A program made the translations under genes and the position numbers. A stretch of DNA of 64,000 nucleotides, from contig NZ_KI632511.1 of NCBI RefSeq assembly GCF_000504285.1, positions 3,469,372 to 3,533,371 of the forward strand, given 5' to 3'. This document shows positions 52,334 through 60,712 of this stretch, one piece after another (within the stretch, counting starts at the first letter, position 1; each line of letters opens with the position of its first letter). The notes beneath the pieces were generated by a model. The model did not search any database. It was not told the DNA's origin and worked only from the letters and a program-made list of their open reading frames with translations. The DNA is from Actinospica robiniae DSM 44927 (GTDB taxonomy: Bacteria > Actinomycetota > Actinomycetes > Streptomycetales > Catenulisporaceae).

Positions 52334-53886
52334 GCCGCCGCCGTCCCGCCGTGCCCGGCGGCGATCGGCGTCCGCGCGGTCATTCCGGCGTCCTGAAGAC
52401 GGGACAGGTGCGACCCGAGCCTGCGCTCGAAGTCCGCCGAATCCCGCACCTCGCTGCTCCACGCCGCCTCCGCGAACGCGCATAGTCGGGGCAGCAGCAG
52501 GTACCTCGCGTGTTCGACCGACTGCACGTGCTCGGTCCACAGCGCCGCCTGCGCGCCGAGCACGCCGGCGTCCGAGTCCCGCAGGTCGACCGCGGACAGC
52601 GCGCCCTCGAGCGGATCGAAGCCGTACACGTCGGCGAGGGTCACCACCTCCTCCGGATTGCCTTGCGGCTCGGCCGGATCGTCGCTCTGCGGGTAGTCGA
52701 AATACGTGGTCTTATGCGGCGACATCAGCACCTGGTGACCCCGCCCGACGGCGCGCGCGCCGTGCGCCGGATCGAGCCAGGCCATCAGGACCAGCCCCGG
52801 ATCGAGGTCGCCGTGCAGCTCGGCCTCGGCCCAGCTGATGGCGCGCCGGCCGCGCTCGGCCAGGATCTTCTGGACCCGGCTGAGGAACCAGCCGTAGAGC
52901 AGCGCCGGGGAGGCCAGCCCGAGCTCGCGCGCCTTCGCCCGCCCCTGCGGGCTCGCCTCCCACTCGACGGTGGGGCACTCGTCCCCGCCGATGTGCACGA
53001 ACGGCGAGGGGAACACCTCGAGCACCTGGTCGAGAATCGTCTCGAGCACCTCGAAGACCTCGTCGTGCACGCCCAGAATGTGCTCTGATATGCCCCACTC
53101 GGTCCACACCGGCAGCCGGCGATCCGGATCGTTGCCCAGTTCCGGATACGCCGCGAGCAGCGCCTGGACGTGGCCGGGCACGCCGATCTCGGGCACGATC
53201 GTCACGCCCCGGTCCGCGGCGTGGGCGACCAGCGACCGCAGTTCGTCCTGGGTGTAGAAGCCGCCGTGCGGGGTGCCGTCGAAGCGGCCGCAGCCGGCCG
53301 GGCCGAGCATCGACTCGGTCCGCATCGCGCCGACCTCGGTCAGCTCCGGCAGCCCGTCGATCTCGATCCGCCAGCCCTGGTCGTCCGTCAGATGCAGCTG
53401 CATCACGTTGAGCTTGTGCAGCGCCAGCAGGTCGACGAACTCGAACAGGTACTCCAGCGGCAGGAACCGCCGGGCGACGTCCAACAGGACGCCGCGCCAC
53501 TGCACTGACGGCTCGTCCCGGACGGTCAGGCAAGGCAGGCGCCAGTTGTCGTCGGGCGCGCCCGGCTCGGCCTCGGCCGCCGGCCGCAGCAGTTGGCGCA
53601 GGCTCTGCACCCCGTTGAACAGTCCCGCCTCGTCCGGTGCCGTCAGGCGGACGCCGTCGGGCCGGATCACGAGTTCGTAGCTCTGCGGCGGACGGGCGGA
53701 CGCCACCTCGATCTCCAGGCGGACGGCGCCGCAGCCGGCTTCGGTGCGCGAGCGGGCTGGACCTAAGGTCCGAGCGAGCACGGCGGCGGCCCGCTCGGTG
53801 CCCGGCCCGGCGGCCAGGGGGACCTGCGGTCCGATGACGAACTCACCGGCCTCGGCGACGAGGTGCGCGGGGCGGGGAAGGATCAC
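52330..53886 (-). CDS. Beta-N-acetylhexosaminidase (GH20)
   Basis: A 518-residue GH20 enzyme without an obvious signal peptide. An N-terminal GH20b domain precedes the TIM barrel; the catalytic pair is D302-E303 in HIGGDECPTVEWE, and the WRGVLLDVARRFLPLEYLFE, HLTDDQGWRIEID and SWAEAELHGDLDPGLVLMAW segments are characteristic. It releases terminal GlcNAc/GalNAc, here probably from imported chito-oligosaccharides in the cytoplasm. It lies in one operon between the permeases and gntR. Confidence 0.92.
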   Translation of the reverse strand: MILPRPAHLVAEAGEFVIGPQVPLAAGPGTERAAAVLARTLGPARSRTEAGCGAVRLEIEVASARPPQSYELVIRPDGVRLTAPDEAGLFNGVQSLRQLLRPAAEAEPGAPDDNWRLPCLTVRDEPSVQWRGVLLDVARRFLPLEYLFEFVDLLALHKLNVMQLHLTDDQGWRIEIDGLPELTEVGAMRTESMLGPAGCGRFDGTPHGGFYTQDELRSLVAHAADRGVTIVPEIGVPGHVQALLAAYPELGNDPDRRLPVWTEWGISEHILGVHDEVFEVLETILDQVLEVFPSPFVHIGGDECPTVEWEASPQGRAKARELGLASPALLYGWFLSRVQKILAERGRRAISWAEAELHGDLDPGLVLMAWLDPAHGARAVGRGHQVLMSPHKTTYFDYPQSDDPAEPQGNPEEVVTLADVYGFDPLEGALSAVDLRDSDAGVLGAQAALWTEHVQSVEHARYLLLPRLCAFAEAAWSSEVRDSADFERRLGSHLSRLQDAGMTARTPIAAGHGGTAAA

Positions 53887-53973
53887 GGTGGCCTCTCGAT
53901 TTGCGGTGGCGCGGCGAGGTCGCCGCAGGGCTGACCGCCGCCGGCGGCGGGCCGGCGGGCGGGTGCGGTCGGC

Positions 53974-54804
53974 TCAGCCCTTGACGGCGCCGGAGGTCAT
54001 GCCGGCGACCAGACGCGTCTGAATGATCATGAAGAAGACGACGGCCGGCAGTGCGAACAGGGTCGACCCGGCGATCAGGCCGCCGTAGTCGGTGCTGGTG
54101 TTGGTGGAGAAGGTCGCCAGCCAGAGCGGCAGCGTGTAGTGCGAGTTGTCCTTCATCAGCACGTACGCGTAGATGTAGTCGTTCCACGCGGTGATGAACG
54201 CGAAGACGCTGGTGGCGATGATGCCGGGGAGCACCAGCGGCAGCAGGATCAGCCGGATCGTCTGGGCCCGGCTGGCGCCGTCGACCATCGCCGCCTCCTC
54301 GAGCTCGACCGGGATGCCGTGCACGAAGCCGCGCAGGGTCCAGATCGTGAGCGGCAGCACGAACGCGGTGTAGGTCAGGCCGAGACCGAACAGGCTGTTG
54401 AGCATGTTCAGGCTCTGCAGGCCCAGGAACATCGGGATGACCAGGGCCGGCGAGGGGATCATCATGATGACCATCACGGCGATCAGGAAGGTGTGCCGGC
54501 CGCGGAAGCGGAAGCGGGTCAGCGCGACGGCCGCCAGGAAGCCCACCACGATCGCCACCGCGACCACCGAGAAGGTCACGATCAGGCTGTTGAGAAGGTA
54601 GTCGATGAAGTCCGGCTGGTGGATCGCGTCGGAGAAGTTGGCCAGGGTGAGCGGGAACGGGAGGAACCGCGGGGTGGGGGTCAGGCTGTCGGTCTGCGGC
54701 TTGAAGGCCGTGTTCACCATCCAGTAGACCGGGAAGATCCACACGACGCAGAACACCGACATGACGACGTTGAGCGCGAGCTTCGGCCGGCGGCGCGTTC
54801 TCAC
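53974..54804 (-). CDS. Carbohydrate ABC transporter permease (MalG/DasC-like)
   Basis: A 276-residue inner-membrane permease with six helices and the EAA loop as ELEEAAMVDGASRAQTIRLI. The C-terminus QTRLVAGMTSGAVKG is typical of MalG-type subunits. The GTG start overlaps the stop of the partner permease (GTGA). No ATPase gene is in the operon, as is usual for actinobacterial sugar importers that share a common MsiK-type ATPase. Confidence 0.92.
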   Translation of the reverse strand: MRTRRRPKLALNVVMSVFCVVWIFPVYWMVNTAFKPQTDSLTPTPRFLPFPLTLANFSDAIHQPDFIDYLLNSLIVTFSVVAVAIVVGFLAAVALTRFRFRGRHTFLIAVMVIMMIPSPALVIPMFLGLQSLNMLNSLFGLGLTYTAFVLPLTIWTLRGFVHGIPVELEEAAMVDGASRAQTIRLILLPLVLPGIIATSVFAFITAWNDYIYAYVLMKDNSHYTLPLWLATFSTNTSTDYGGLIAGSTLFALPAVVFFMIIQTRLVAGMTSGAVKG

Positions 54805-55772
54805 AGTTCCTCCCCGCTCTTGACCAGGCGGCGCACCCAGAAACCGGTCATCGCGGCGAGCAGGATGACCGAGACGACCGCGATCGCGGCGCCCTGTCCG
54901 TACTGCTGGGACGCGAAGGCCTTGGTGAACGACCAGATTCCGATGGTGGTGGTGCCCCCGTCCGGGCCGCCCTGGGTCAGCAGCCAGATCTGGTTGAAGA
55001 CGTTGAAGTCCCAGATCACGGACAGGACGGTGACCAGCAGCAGGATCGGGCGCACGAAGGGCACGGTGATCACCCGGAAGGTGCGCCAGAAGCCGGCCCC
55101 GTCGAGCTCGGCCGCCTCGTAGTACTCGGCCGGGATCTGGGAGAGCCCGGCGTAGAGGGTCAGCGCCACGAACGGCACCGAGGTCCAGACCACGAGCAGC
55201 CAGATGATCACGAACGCGGACACCGGCTGGGCCAGCCAGTCGGACTGCCGCTGGTCGCCGAACACGTGCACGGCCGAGACCAGCCAGTTGACCACGCCGT
55301 AGGTGGGCTGGAACAGCCACTGCCACACGAGCGCGGCCGGGACCGTGGGCATCGCCCACGCACAGATCAGGCAGAGCGTGGAGACGGTGCGCAGCCTGCG
55401 GCCGAGCCGGACCATGGCCAGGGCCACGCCGAGGCCGATCGCGAGGGTGCCGGCCACGAGGGTCGCGGCGAACACCACAGTGCGCACGAGCACCGCGGTG
55501 AACTGGGAGTCGTCCCAGATCGAGGTGTAGTTGGCGAATCCGATGTACGGGGTGGTTCCGGTGAACAGCGCCCTCAGGCCGAAGTCCTGAGTGGAGATGA
55601 TCACGAGGCGTACCAACGGGTACCCGACCACCAGGCCGAGGATGAGCGCGGCCGGCGCGAGCAGGCCGTAGGGCAGGGCACTGACTCGCCGGCGGCGCGG
55701 CGTCCCCTTCTCGGGGGCGCCGCGCCGCACGGTCGAGCGGCCCGGGGACGCTTGGGTTTGCAAGGCGTTCAC
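54801..55772 (-). CDS. Carbohydrate ABC transporter permease (MalF/DasB-like)
   Basis: A 323-residue permease: basic Pro/Arg-rich cytoplasmic tail, then six helices (first ALPYGLLAPAALILGLVVGY) and the EAA loop EYYEAAELDGAGFWRTFRVI. Start: GTG at 55772 with AAGGA eight bases upstream is preferred over the ATG seven codons earlier, which has no ribosome site. It pairs with the following permease to form the channel for a sugar brought by the lipoprotein encoded upstream. Confidence 0.9.
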   Translation of the reverse strand: MNALQTQASPGRSTVRRGAPEKGTPRRRRVSALPYGLLAPAALILGLVVGYPLVRLVIISTQDFGLRALFTGTTPYIGFANYTSIWDDSQFTAVLVRTVVFAATLVAGTLAIGLGVALAMVRLGRRLRTVSTLCLICAWAMPTVPAALVWQWLFQPTYGVVNWLVSAVHVFGDQRQSDWLAQPVSAFVIIWLLVVWTSVPFVALTLYAGLSQIPAEYYEAAELDGAGFWRTFRVITVPFVRPILLLVTVLSVIWDFNVFNQIWLLTQGGPDGGTTTIGIWSFTKAFASQQYGQGAAIAVVSVILLAAMTGFWVRRLVKSGEEL

Positions 55773-55812
55773 ACCGGTTCCTTCACTTCTCATCCGACGT
55801 CGGACAGGGCCC

Positions 55813-57144
55813 TTATTCCGACGGCGCGGCGTTGAGCGCCTGGTCGAGATGCTGGTCGAACGCCTGCGCGGCGGCCTGCACGGATTTGCGCCCGGTGGCG
55901 ACGTCGGCGAAGAAGGACTGCAGGGAGTTGTCGGCCTCGATGGTGGCCCAGCCGGGGGTGGCCGGGGTCGCCACGCTGTCCTTGGCCGCCTCGGAGAAGG
56001 CCTGGAGCACGGGGGTGCGGGCGGCCGAGGTGGAGTCGATCAGCTGGGTCGAGACCGGCGTCCAGCCGTCCACCCCGGCGATGTCGGCGGTCTGCACCTG
56101 GGTGCTGGTGGCCGTCTTCAGGTAGGCCAGGGCGAGCGCCTGGTTGGGGCTCTTCTTGGCGATGGCGAGGTCGGAGCCGCCGAGGAAGACCGGCTGGTTC
56201 TTGCCCGCCGTGCTCGAGGGGAACGGGAAGCTGCCGATCTGGTCCTTCATGCCCGGCTTGATCTTCAGGATCCCGTTGACGTTCGTGTTCAGGATCGCCG
56301 CGGTCTTGCCCTGGGCGAAGATGTTGTTGTAGTCCGGGACGGTGTTGGTCACGTTCTGCGACGCCGGCGTGGAGTAGGTGTCCAGGAAGCTCTTGTAGGC
56401 CTGCAGGCCGGCGATCGCCTGCGGGGACTCGAGCGCGCCGGTCCACTTGCCGCCGGACTCGGTGGCGATCTGGCCGCCCGCGTCCCAGACGAACTGCATT
56501 CCGCCGAACCAGTACTGGCCCGGGACGTAGAAGGCGGAGAAGTCGGGGGCGGTGTTCTTCGCCTTGATCTTGTCCAGGTCCGCGGTGAGCTCGGTGAAGC
56601 TGGTCGGGGTGCTGGTGATGCCGGCCGCGGCCCAGATCGCCTTGTTGTAGACCACCGCGCGCTCGCCGGCGAACAGCGGCGCGGCGTAGCTGTGGCCGGA
56701 GACGGTGGCCGGACCCTCGAGGCCGGTCAGCCAGGTCTGGCCGGCCGAGAGCTGGGGCAGCGCGGAGGTGATGTCGGTCAGACCGCCGCTGGCGGCGAAC
56801 ATCGGGACGTCGGTGTTGCCGATCTCGATCACGTCCGGCGGGTCGTTCTGCGCGAGGGCGGTGATCAGCTTGGTGTTGATGTTCGCCCACTGCTGGATCT
56901 GGACCTTCACCTTCGCGCCGGTCGCGGCGGTGAAGGCGGAGTCGATCGCGTCGACCGTGGTCGAGGTCAGGTCGTCCTGCATGTACCAGACGGTCAGGGT
57001 CTTGCCGGTGCCCGACCCCGCGCCGGCTATCGCCACCCCGGGAGCGGACCCCGCGCCGGCCGGCGCCGAGGAACTGCTGCATCCCGCGGCGCCGAGCGCC
57101 AACGCCACGGCGACGCCCAGCGCCGGCGCAATACGTGTTCGCAT
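55813..57144 (-). CDS. Extracellular solute-binding lipoprotein (sugar ABC importer)
   Basis: A 443-residue protein with a lipoprotein signal (LALGAAGC, lipidated Cys about residue 22) and a type-1 sugar-binding fold (TLTVWYMQDDLTSTTVDAID; NDPPDVIEIGNTDVPMFAAS; a C-terminal domain with WATIEADNSLQSFF). It captures an oligosaccharide at the membrane and passes it to the two permeases. ATG has GGGAAGG. The adjacent cytoplasmic GH20 enzyme suggests chitobiose or another GlcNAc oligomer as cargo. First gene of the operon. Confidence 0.92.
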   Translation of the reverse strand: MRTRIAPALGVAVALALGAAGCSSSSAPAGAGSAPGVAIAGAGSGTGKTLTVWYMQDDLTSTTVDAIDSAFTAATGAKVKVQIQQWANINTKLITALAQNDPPDVIEIGNTDVPMFAASGGLTDITSALPQLSAGQTWLTGLEGPATVSGHSYAAPLFAGERAVVYNKAIWAAAGITSTPTSFTELTADLDKIKAKNTAPDFSAFYVPGQYWFGGMQFVWDAGGQIATESGGKWTGALESPQAIAGLQAYKSFLDTYSTPASQNVTNTVPDYNNIFAQGKTAAILNTNVNGILKIKPGMKDQIGSFPFPSSTAGKNQPVFLGGSDLAIAKKSPNQALALAYLKTATSTQVQTADIAGVDGWTPVSTQLIDSTSAARTPVLQAFSEAAKDSVATPATPGWATIEADNSLQSFFADVATGRKSVQAAAQAFDQHLDQALNAAPSE

Positions 57145-57210
57145 GAAGAACCTTCCCTGAGGGTGAGGTAGAGCCCGCACACTGCGTGCCGGAGATGCTG
57201 ACATCGAACC

Positions 57211-57225
57211 ATTGGTCATGTCAAT
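57211..57225. promoter_or_regulatory. Possible operator upstream of the sugar-binding protein gene
   Basis: ATTG-GTCATGT-CAAT (ATTG/CAAT arms) in an AT-richer patch 67 bases before the lipoprotein start. GntR/HutC operators often carry GGTCA/TGACC cores; this site has GGTCATGTCA, a different spacing from the other candidate sites. Confidence 0.35.
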
Positions 57226-57350
57226 AGCCCTCGGCGCACGGCCGGTTCTCGCCCGGATCCTCCCTGTCCATCCAGGTCTGGGCGCGAAATTGGGGTGTTG
57301 ACAAACGAAGCCGCACCGTTCATGTTGTAGCCACATCGCCCGGAGGAAAG

Positions 57351-57363
57351 TGACCTCTGGTCA
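57351..57363. promoter_or_regulatory. Candidate GntR operator upstream of second GH16
   Basis: TGACC-TCT-GGTCA is a perfect palindrome with a 3-base centre, 59 bases before the CBM3-GH16 start and 47 bases after a possible -35 TTGACA (57299-57304). It is the most symmetric instance of the TGACC-N3-GGT word seen at 33382, 33488 and 34179. Confidence 0.55.
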
Positions 57364-57421
57364 GCTCCTGCTCCTCCCTGCAAGGACGCCCACCCTTAGC
57401 GAAACAGGAGAGAACCCACCG

Positions 57422-58843
57422 ATGCACCCCGCTCGACGCCGCAGCGCCGCCGTCCTCGCCGCGCTCGGCCTGGCCGGCGCCGCAACCGTCACCGGAACCG
57501 CGCTCGCCGGCAGCGCCCAGGCCGACGGCTCGCTCCAGCTGCAGTACAAGACCACGGACACCGGCACCGACATGATCGAACCCTGGCTCACCGTCGTGAA
57601 CAACGGCAGCTCTGCCGTCTCGCTCTCCACCGTCGCGATCCGGTACTACTTCACCGAGGACGGCCACCCGTACTCGTTCGCCTGCGAGTGGGCGCAGATC
57701 GGCTGTGCCAACCTGACCGGCTCGATCGTCGCCATGGCCACCCCGACGGCGACCGCGGACCACTACCTCGAGATCGACTTCACCGGCGGCTCGCTCGCCG
57801 CCGGCGCGTCCACCGGCGACCTGCAGCTGCGGCTGACCCGGACCGACTGGGGCGCGGTGAACCAGGCCGACGACTACTCGTTCGCGAACCAGAGCTCTTA
57901 CGCTGCGAACGGGGACATCACGCTGTCCGTCGGAGGCTCCGTCGTGTCCGGGACCGCGCCGGGCGGCAACCCGACCGGGGCGCCGAGCGCGAGCCCGAGC
58001 ACCTCCGCGAGCTCGAACCCCACCGGCTCGCCGACGTCCTCGCCCACCTCGCCGGCCGCGCCCAGCGGCGTGATGTTCGACGACTTCCACTACACCGGCG
58101 CGAGCGACCCGAACCTGACCGCCCACGACTGGACCGTGCGCACCGGCGCGGGAGGCCCCGGCGTGGCCAACACCTGGTCGGCCAACGCCGTCACCTTCCC
58201 CGCCGACCCGACCGCGCAGGGCGGGCAGGTGATGAACCTGGCCGCGAGCACGGACGGCACGTCCGCGAACACGACCCAGGCGGAGATCGACACCACCTTG
58301 CAGAAGTTCCTCGACGGCACCTACGCCGCGCGGGTCTACTTCAACGACGCGCCGACGACCGGCCCGAACGGCGACCACGTCAACGAGACGTTCTACGCGA
58401 TCAGCCCCGACAACAGCCTCTACAGCGAGGACGACTTCGAGTACCTGCCGAACGGCGGCTGGGGCGGCCCGGCGTACTCGATGTACACGACGAGCTGGTA
58501 CAGCGCCGACGCCATGGACCGGGTGACCACGGACACGCAGGGCAGCCTCCAGGGCTGGCACACCCTGGTCGCCACCGTACTCAACGGCACGGTCACCTAC
58601 TACATCGACGGCACCCAGGTCTTCTCCAGCACGGGCAAGTACTACCCGCGCGAGGACATGACCATCGACTTCAACGAATGGTTCATCGACCTGCCGATCA
58701 CCGGCGCCCGGACCTGGAACGAGAAGGTCAACTGGGTCTACTTCGCCGGCGGGGTCGCGCAGTCCACGGCCCAGGTGCAGAGCGCGGTGAACGCGTACTA
58801 CGGCGCGGGCACCAACTTCACCGACACCGTCCCGGCGAGCTGA
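57422..58843 (+). CDS. Secreted CBM3 plus GH16-like beta-glucanase (paralogue)
   Basis: A 473-residue paralogue of the protein at 31857: signal peptide ending near GSAQA (about 36), CBM3 domain with DMIEPWLTVVNNGSSAV and LQLRLTRTDWGAVNQADDYS, a Pro/Ser/Thr linker, and the GH16-like domain with E336-D338-E340 in YSEDDFEYLPNGGWGG. The catalytic halves of the two proteins are nearly identical over long stretches. ATG has AGGAGA. A strong terminator and a GntR gene follow; a candidate operator lies upstream. Confidence 0.86.
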   Translation: MHPARRRSAAVLAALGLAGAATVTGTALAGSAQADGSLQLQYKTTDTGTDMIEPWLTVVNNGSSAVSLSTVAIRYYFTEDGHPYSFACEWAQIGCANLTGSIVAMATPTATADHYLEIDFTGGSLAAGASTGDLQLRLTRTDWGAVNQADDYSFANQSSYAANGDITLSVGGSVVSGTAPGGNPTGAPSASPSTSASSNPTGSPTSSPTSPAAPSGVMFDDFHYTGASDPNLTAHDWTVRTGAGGPGVANTWSANAVTFPADPTAQGGQVMNLAASTDGTSANTTQAEIDTTLQKFLDGTYAARVYFNDAPTTGPNGDHVNETFYAISPDNSLYSEDDFEYLPNGGWGGPAYSMYTTSWYSADAMDRVTTDTQGSLQGWHTLVATVLNGTVTYYIDGTQVFSSTGKYYPREDMTIDFNEWFIDLPITGARTWNEKVNWVYFAGGVAQSTAQVQSAVNAYYGAGTNFTDTVPAS

Positions 58844-58875
58844 CGCCCGGCACCAGACGGTCCATCTCCGCGAAT

Positions 58876-58901
58876 GCCCTCGCCCGACCGGCGGCGAGGG
58901 C
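58876..58901 (+). terminator. Terminator after second GH16 gene
   Basis: Perfect 9-bp stem GCCCTCGCC/GGCGAGGGC (58876-58884 with 58893-58901), 8-nt loop, followed by TTTCG. Confidence 0.65.
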
Positions 58902-58966
58902 TTTCGCCCGTGCGCGAGCCGCGCCCGTTGTTGCATCCACCCGCCCCGGTGTGCGATGACTTGTAG

Positions 58967-59719
58967 GTGAGCAGCACGATTCAGCGGGCACCCCGCAACG
59001 TCCCGACCGCGAAACGCGACCGGGTCCGCGGGCACATCCTCGACGTGATCAAGAACGCCGCGCCCGGCTCCAGCCTGGCGTCGGAACGCGACCTCGCCGA
59101 CACCCTCGGCGTGTCCCGGCCGACCGTGCGCGCCGCGATCGAGGAGCTGACCCGCGAGGGGCTGCTGGTGCGCCACCAGGGGCGCGGCACGTTCACCAGC
59201 CCGCACGTGATAACCCAGGAACTCGCCGGCGCGACCAGCAGCGCGCTGGCCGTCCCGCCCGCCGAGGGCACCTGGACCAGCCGCGTCGTCGCGTTCAAGA
59301 CCCTGCCGGCCGGCTCGTCCCGGGCGACCCGCTTCGGCATCTCCGCCGAGGCGAGCCTGCGCAGGGTGACCAGAGTCCGCATCGTCGAGGACGAGCCGAT
59401 CGCCATCGAGACTCTGGAGCTGCCCGCGCTGCTCGTGCCCCGGCTCGCGGCCGCCGACCTGGAGTCCGGCAACTTCTACCAGCTGCTGCGCCAGCGTTAC
59501 GGCATCATCGTGGCCGAGGCGCTGCAGACCATGGAGCCGACGGTCGCCAACCCCGAGCAGGCCGAACTGCTCGAGGTGCCCGTCTACGCCCCGCTCCTGC
59601 GGATCGAGCGCACCACGCGGGACACCGAAGGCCGCGTCGTCGAGCACGCCCAATCCGTCTACCGGGGCGACCGCTACCGCATCACCTCGAAGCTGCGCTT
59701 CGACCAGACCTCGGGCTGA
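58967..59719 (+). CDS. GntR family regulator (HutC subfamily), paralogue
   Basis: A 250-residue regulator closely related to that at 51578: same RPTVRAAIEELTREGLLVRH helix-turn-helix environment, same GRGTFTSPH wing, same UTRA core (AEALQTMEPTVANPEQAELL) and the same C-terminus RFDQTSG. GTG start, weak ribosome site. It is separated from GH16 by a terminator, so probably has its own promoter. The two GntR proteins bracket the uptake operon and second GH16 gene and may bind the same operator. Confidence 0.9.
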   Translation: MSSTIQRAPRNVPTAKRDRVRGHILDVIKNAAPGSSLASERDLADTLGVSRPTVRAAIEELTREGLLVRHQGRGTFTSPHVITQELAGATSSALAVPPAEGTWTSRVVAFKTLPAGSSRATRFGISAEASLRRVTRVRIVEDEPIAIETLELPALLVPRLAAADLESGNFYQLLRQRYGIIVAEALQTMEPTVANPEQAELLEVPVYAPLLRIERTTRDTEGRVVEHAQSVYRGDRYRITSKLRFDQTSG

Positions 59720-59941
59720 CACGGCGCGATCACCCGCGCCTTAGTGGTCGGCGCTGGAAGTCCTTCGGGGGTTGACTTGAATCACTCGTCTCATGGAGTC
59801 CGGGTAGCGGACCGGACGTGCCATCGGTGTCGTGGCGCATGACGCGGGTGTGGCCCATCTGTAGCCAGCTGGGAGATCCGGATCTGGACTCGGCCTGTTA
59901 ACGGATGTGCTCAGTTTCCGGGCTGGTTGGCTGCGGCGTGG
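59720..59941. other. Intergenic gap between convergent gntR and tetR genes
   Basis: About 220 bases with no recognised gene, repeat or strong terminator hairpin. Composition is slightly less GC-rich than the neighbours. Confidence 0.4.
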
Positions 59942-60550
59942 TCAGCCGCGTACCGCAGCAAGGCACTCGTCGTATAGGTCCATGATTTCGTCCTTGCCGT
60001 CGTTGGCGACCCACGTGATCGATGCGGCATCCAGGCACGCGAACGCCGTCGCGATCACCGCGCGGGCCTTCGCGCCCGCGTTGCCGGTAGCAGCGTCCAT
60101 ACGGGTCTCGATGAGCGGCAGCACGTCCTCCTGGAATCGCAGTCGCTTCTCGAGCCAACCGGCACGCAGCGAGGCGTTGTCGTGTAGGAGACGGAACCGC
60201 TCCAGGGCCCCCTCGCGGCTGTCATGCAGGGCCAGTACGGCAGCAACCCCTGTGCGCAGGGCCTCCCAGACGCCGACGTCGGCCGGCAGTTCGCTGATCG
60301 TGTCTGTCAGGACCTGCCCGAAGCGGTTCTGGTCGCCGCCGAGAAGGTCCTCCTTGGTGCCGAAATAGCGGAAGAGAGTGCGCTGGGAAACGCCGGCCTC
60401 TCGGGCGATCTGGGCGATGGTCGTCTCGTCGTAGCCCTGCTCGATGAACAGCCGCAGGGCCGTCTCGAGGATCTCTCGGGAGGCCATCTGTCGTGTCCGG
60501 TCCCACAGCGTGGTCGGAGTCCTCGTCGCTGCCTTGGCGTCCTGCTGCAC
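59942..60550 (-). CDS. TetR family transcriptional regulator
   Basis: A 202-residue repressor with the TetR helix-turn-helix at about 25-70 (ILETALRLFIEQGYDETTIA, then GVSQRTLFRYFGTKEDLL) and a helical ligand-binding half. It diverges from the SDR gene at 60713 with a perfect TGGCAGT-C-ACTGCCA palindrome between them, so it probably represses the SDR gene and itself. GTG start; a weak ribosome site leaves the exact start uncertain. Confidence 0.9.
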   Translation of the reverse strand: MQQDAKAATRTPTTLWDRTRQMASREILETALRLFIEQGYDETTIAQIAREAGVSQRTLFRYFGTKEDLLGGDQNRFGQVLTDTISELPADVGVWEALRTGVAAVLALHDSREGALERFRLLHDNASLRAGWLEKRLRFQEDVLPLIETRMDAATGNAGAKARAVIATAFACLDAASITWVANDGKDEIMDLYDECLAAVRG

Positions 60551-60596
60551 ACCACCAGATTACCCAGCGCTGCCAAGACAGCACGCGCATTCCGCA

Positions 60597-60611
60597 TGGC
60601 AGTCACTGCCA
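60597..60611. promoter_or_regulatory. TetR operator palindrome
   Basis: TGGCAGT-C-ACTGCCA is perfect apart from its central base. Further half-sites GCTGCCAAGACAGC (about 60569) and TTTGGCATAAGCTGCCA (about 60614) flank it, all between the divergent tetR and SDR genes. Confidence 0.6.
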
Positions 60612-60712
60612 ATTTGGCATAAGCTGCCAGAGGTGACGGCGCGGGCACCGCCCACTGCCCCCACGGACAGAGCTGCTCACCCCCCGCCCAGTAGTACGCG
60701 AAGGAGCGCACC

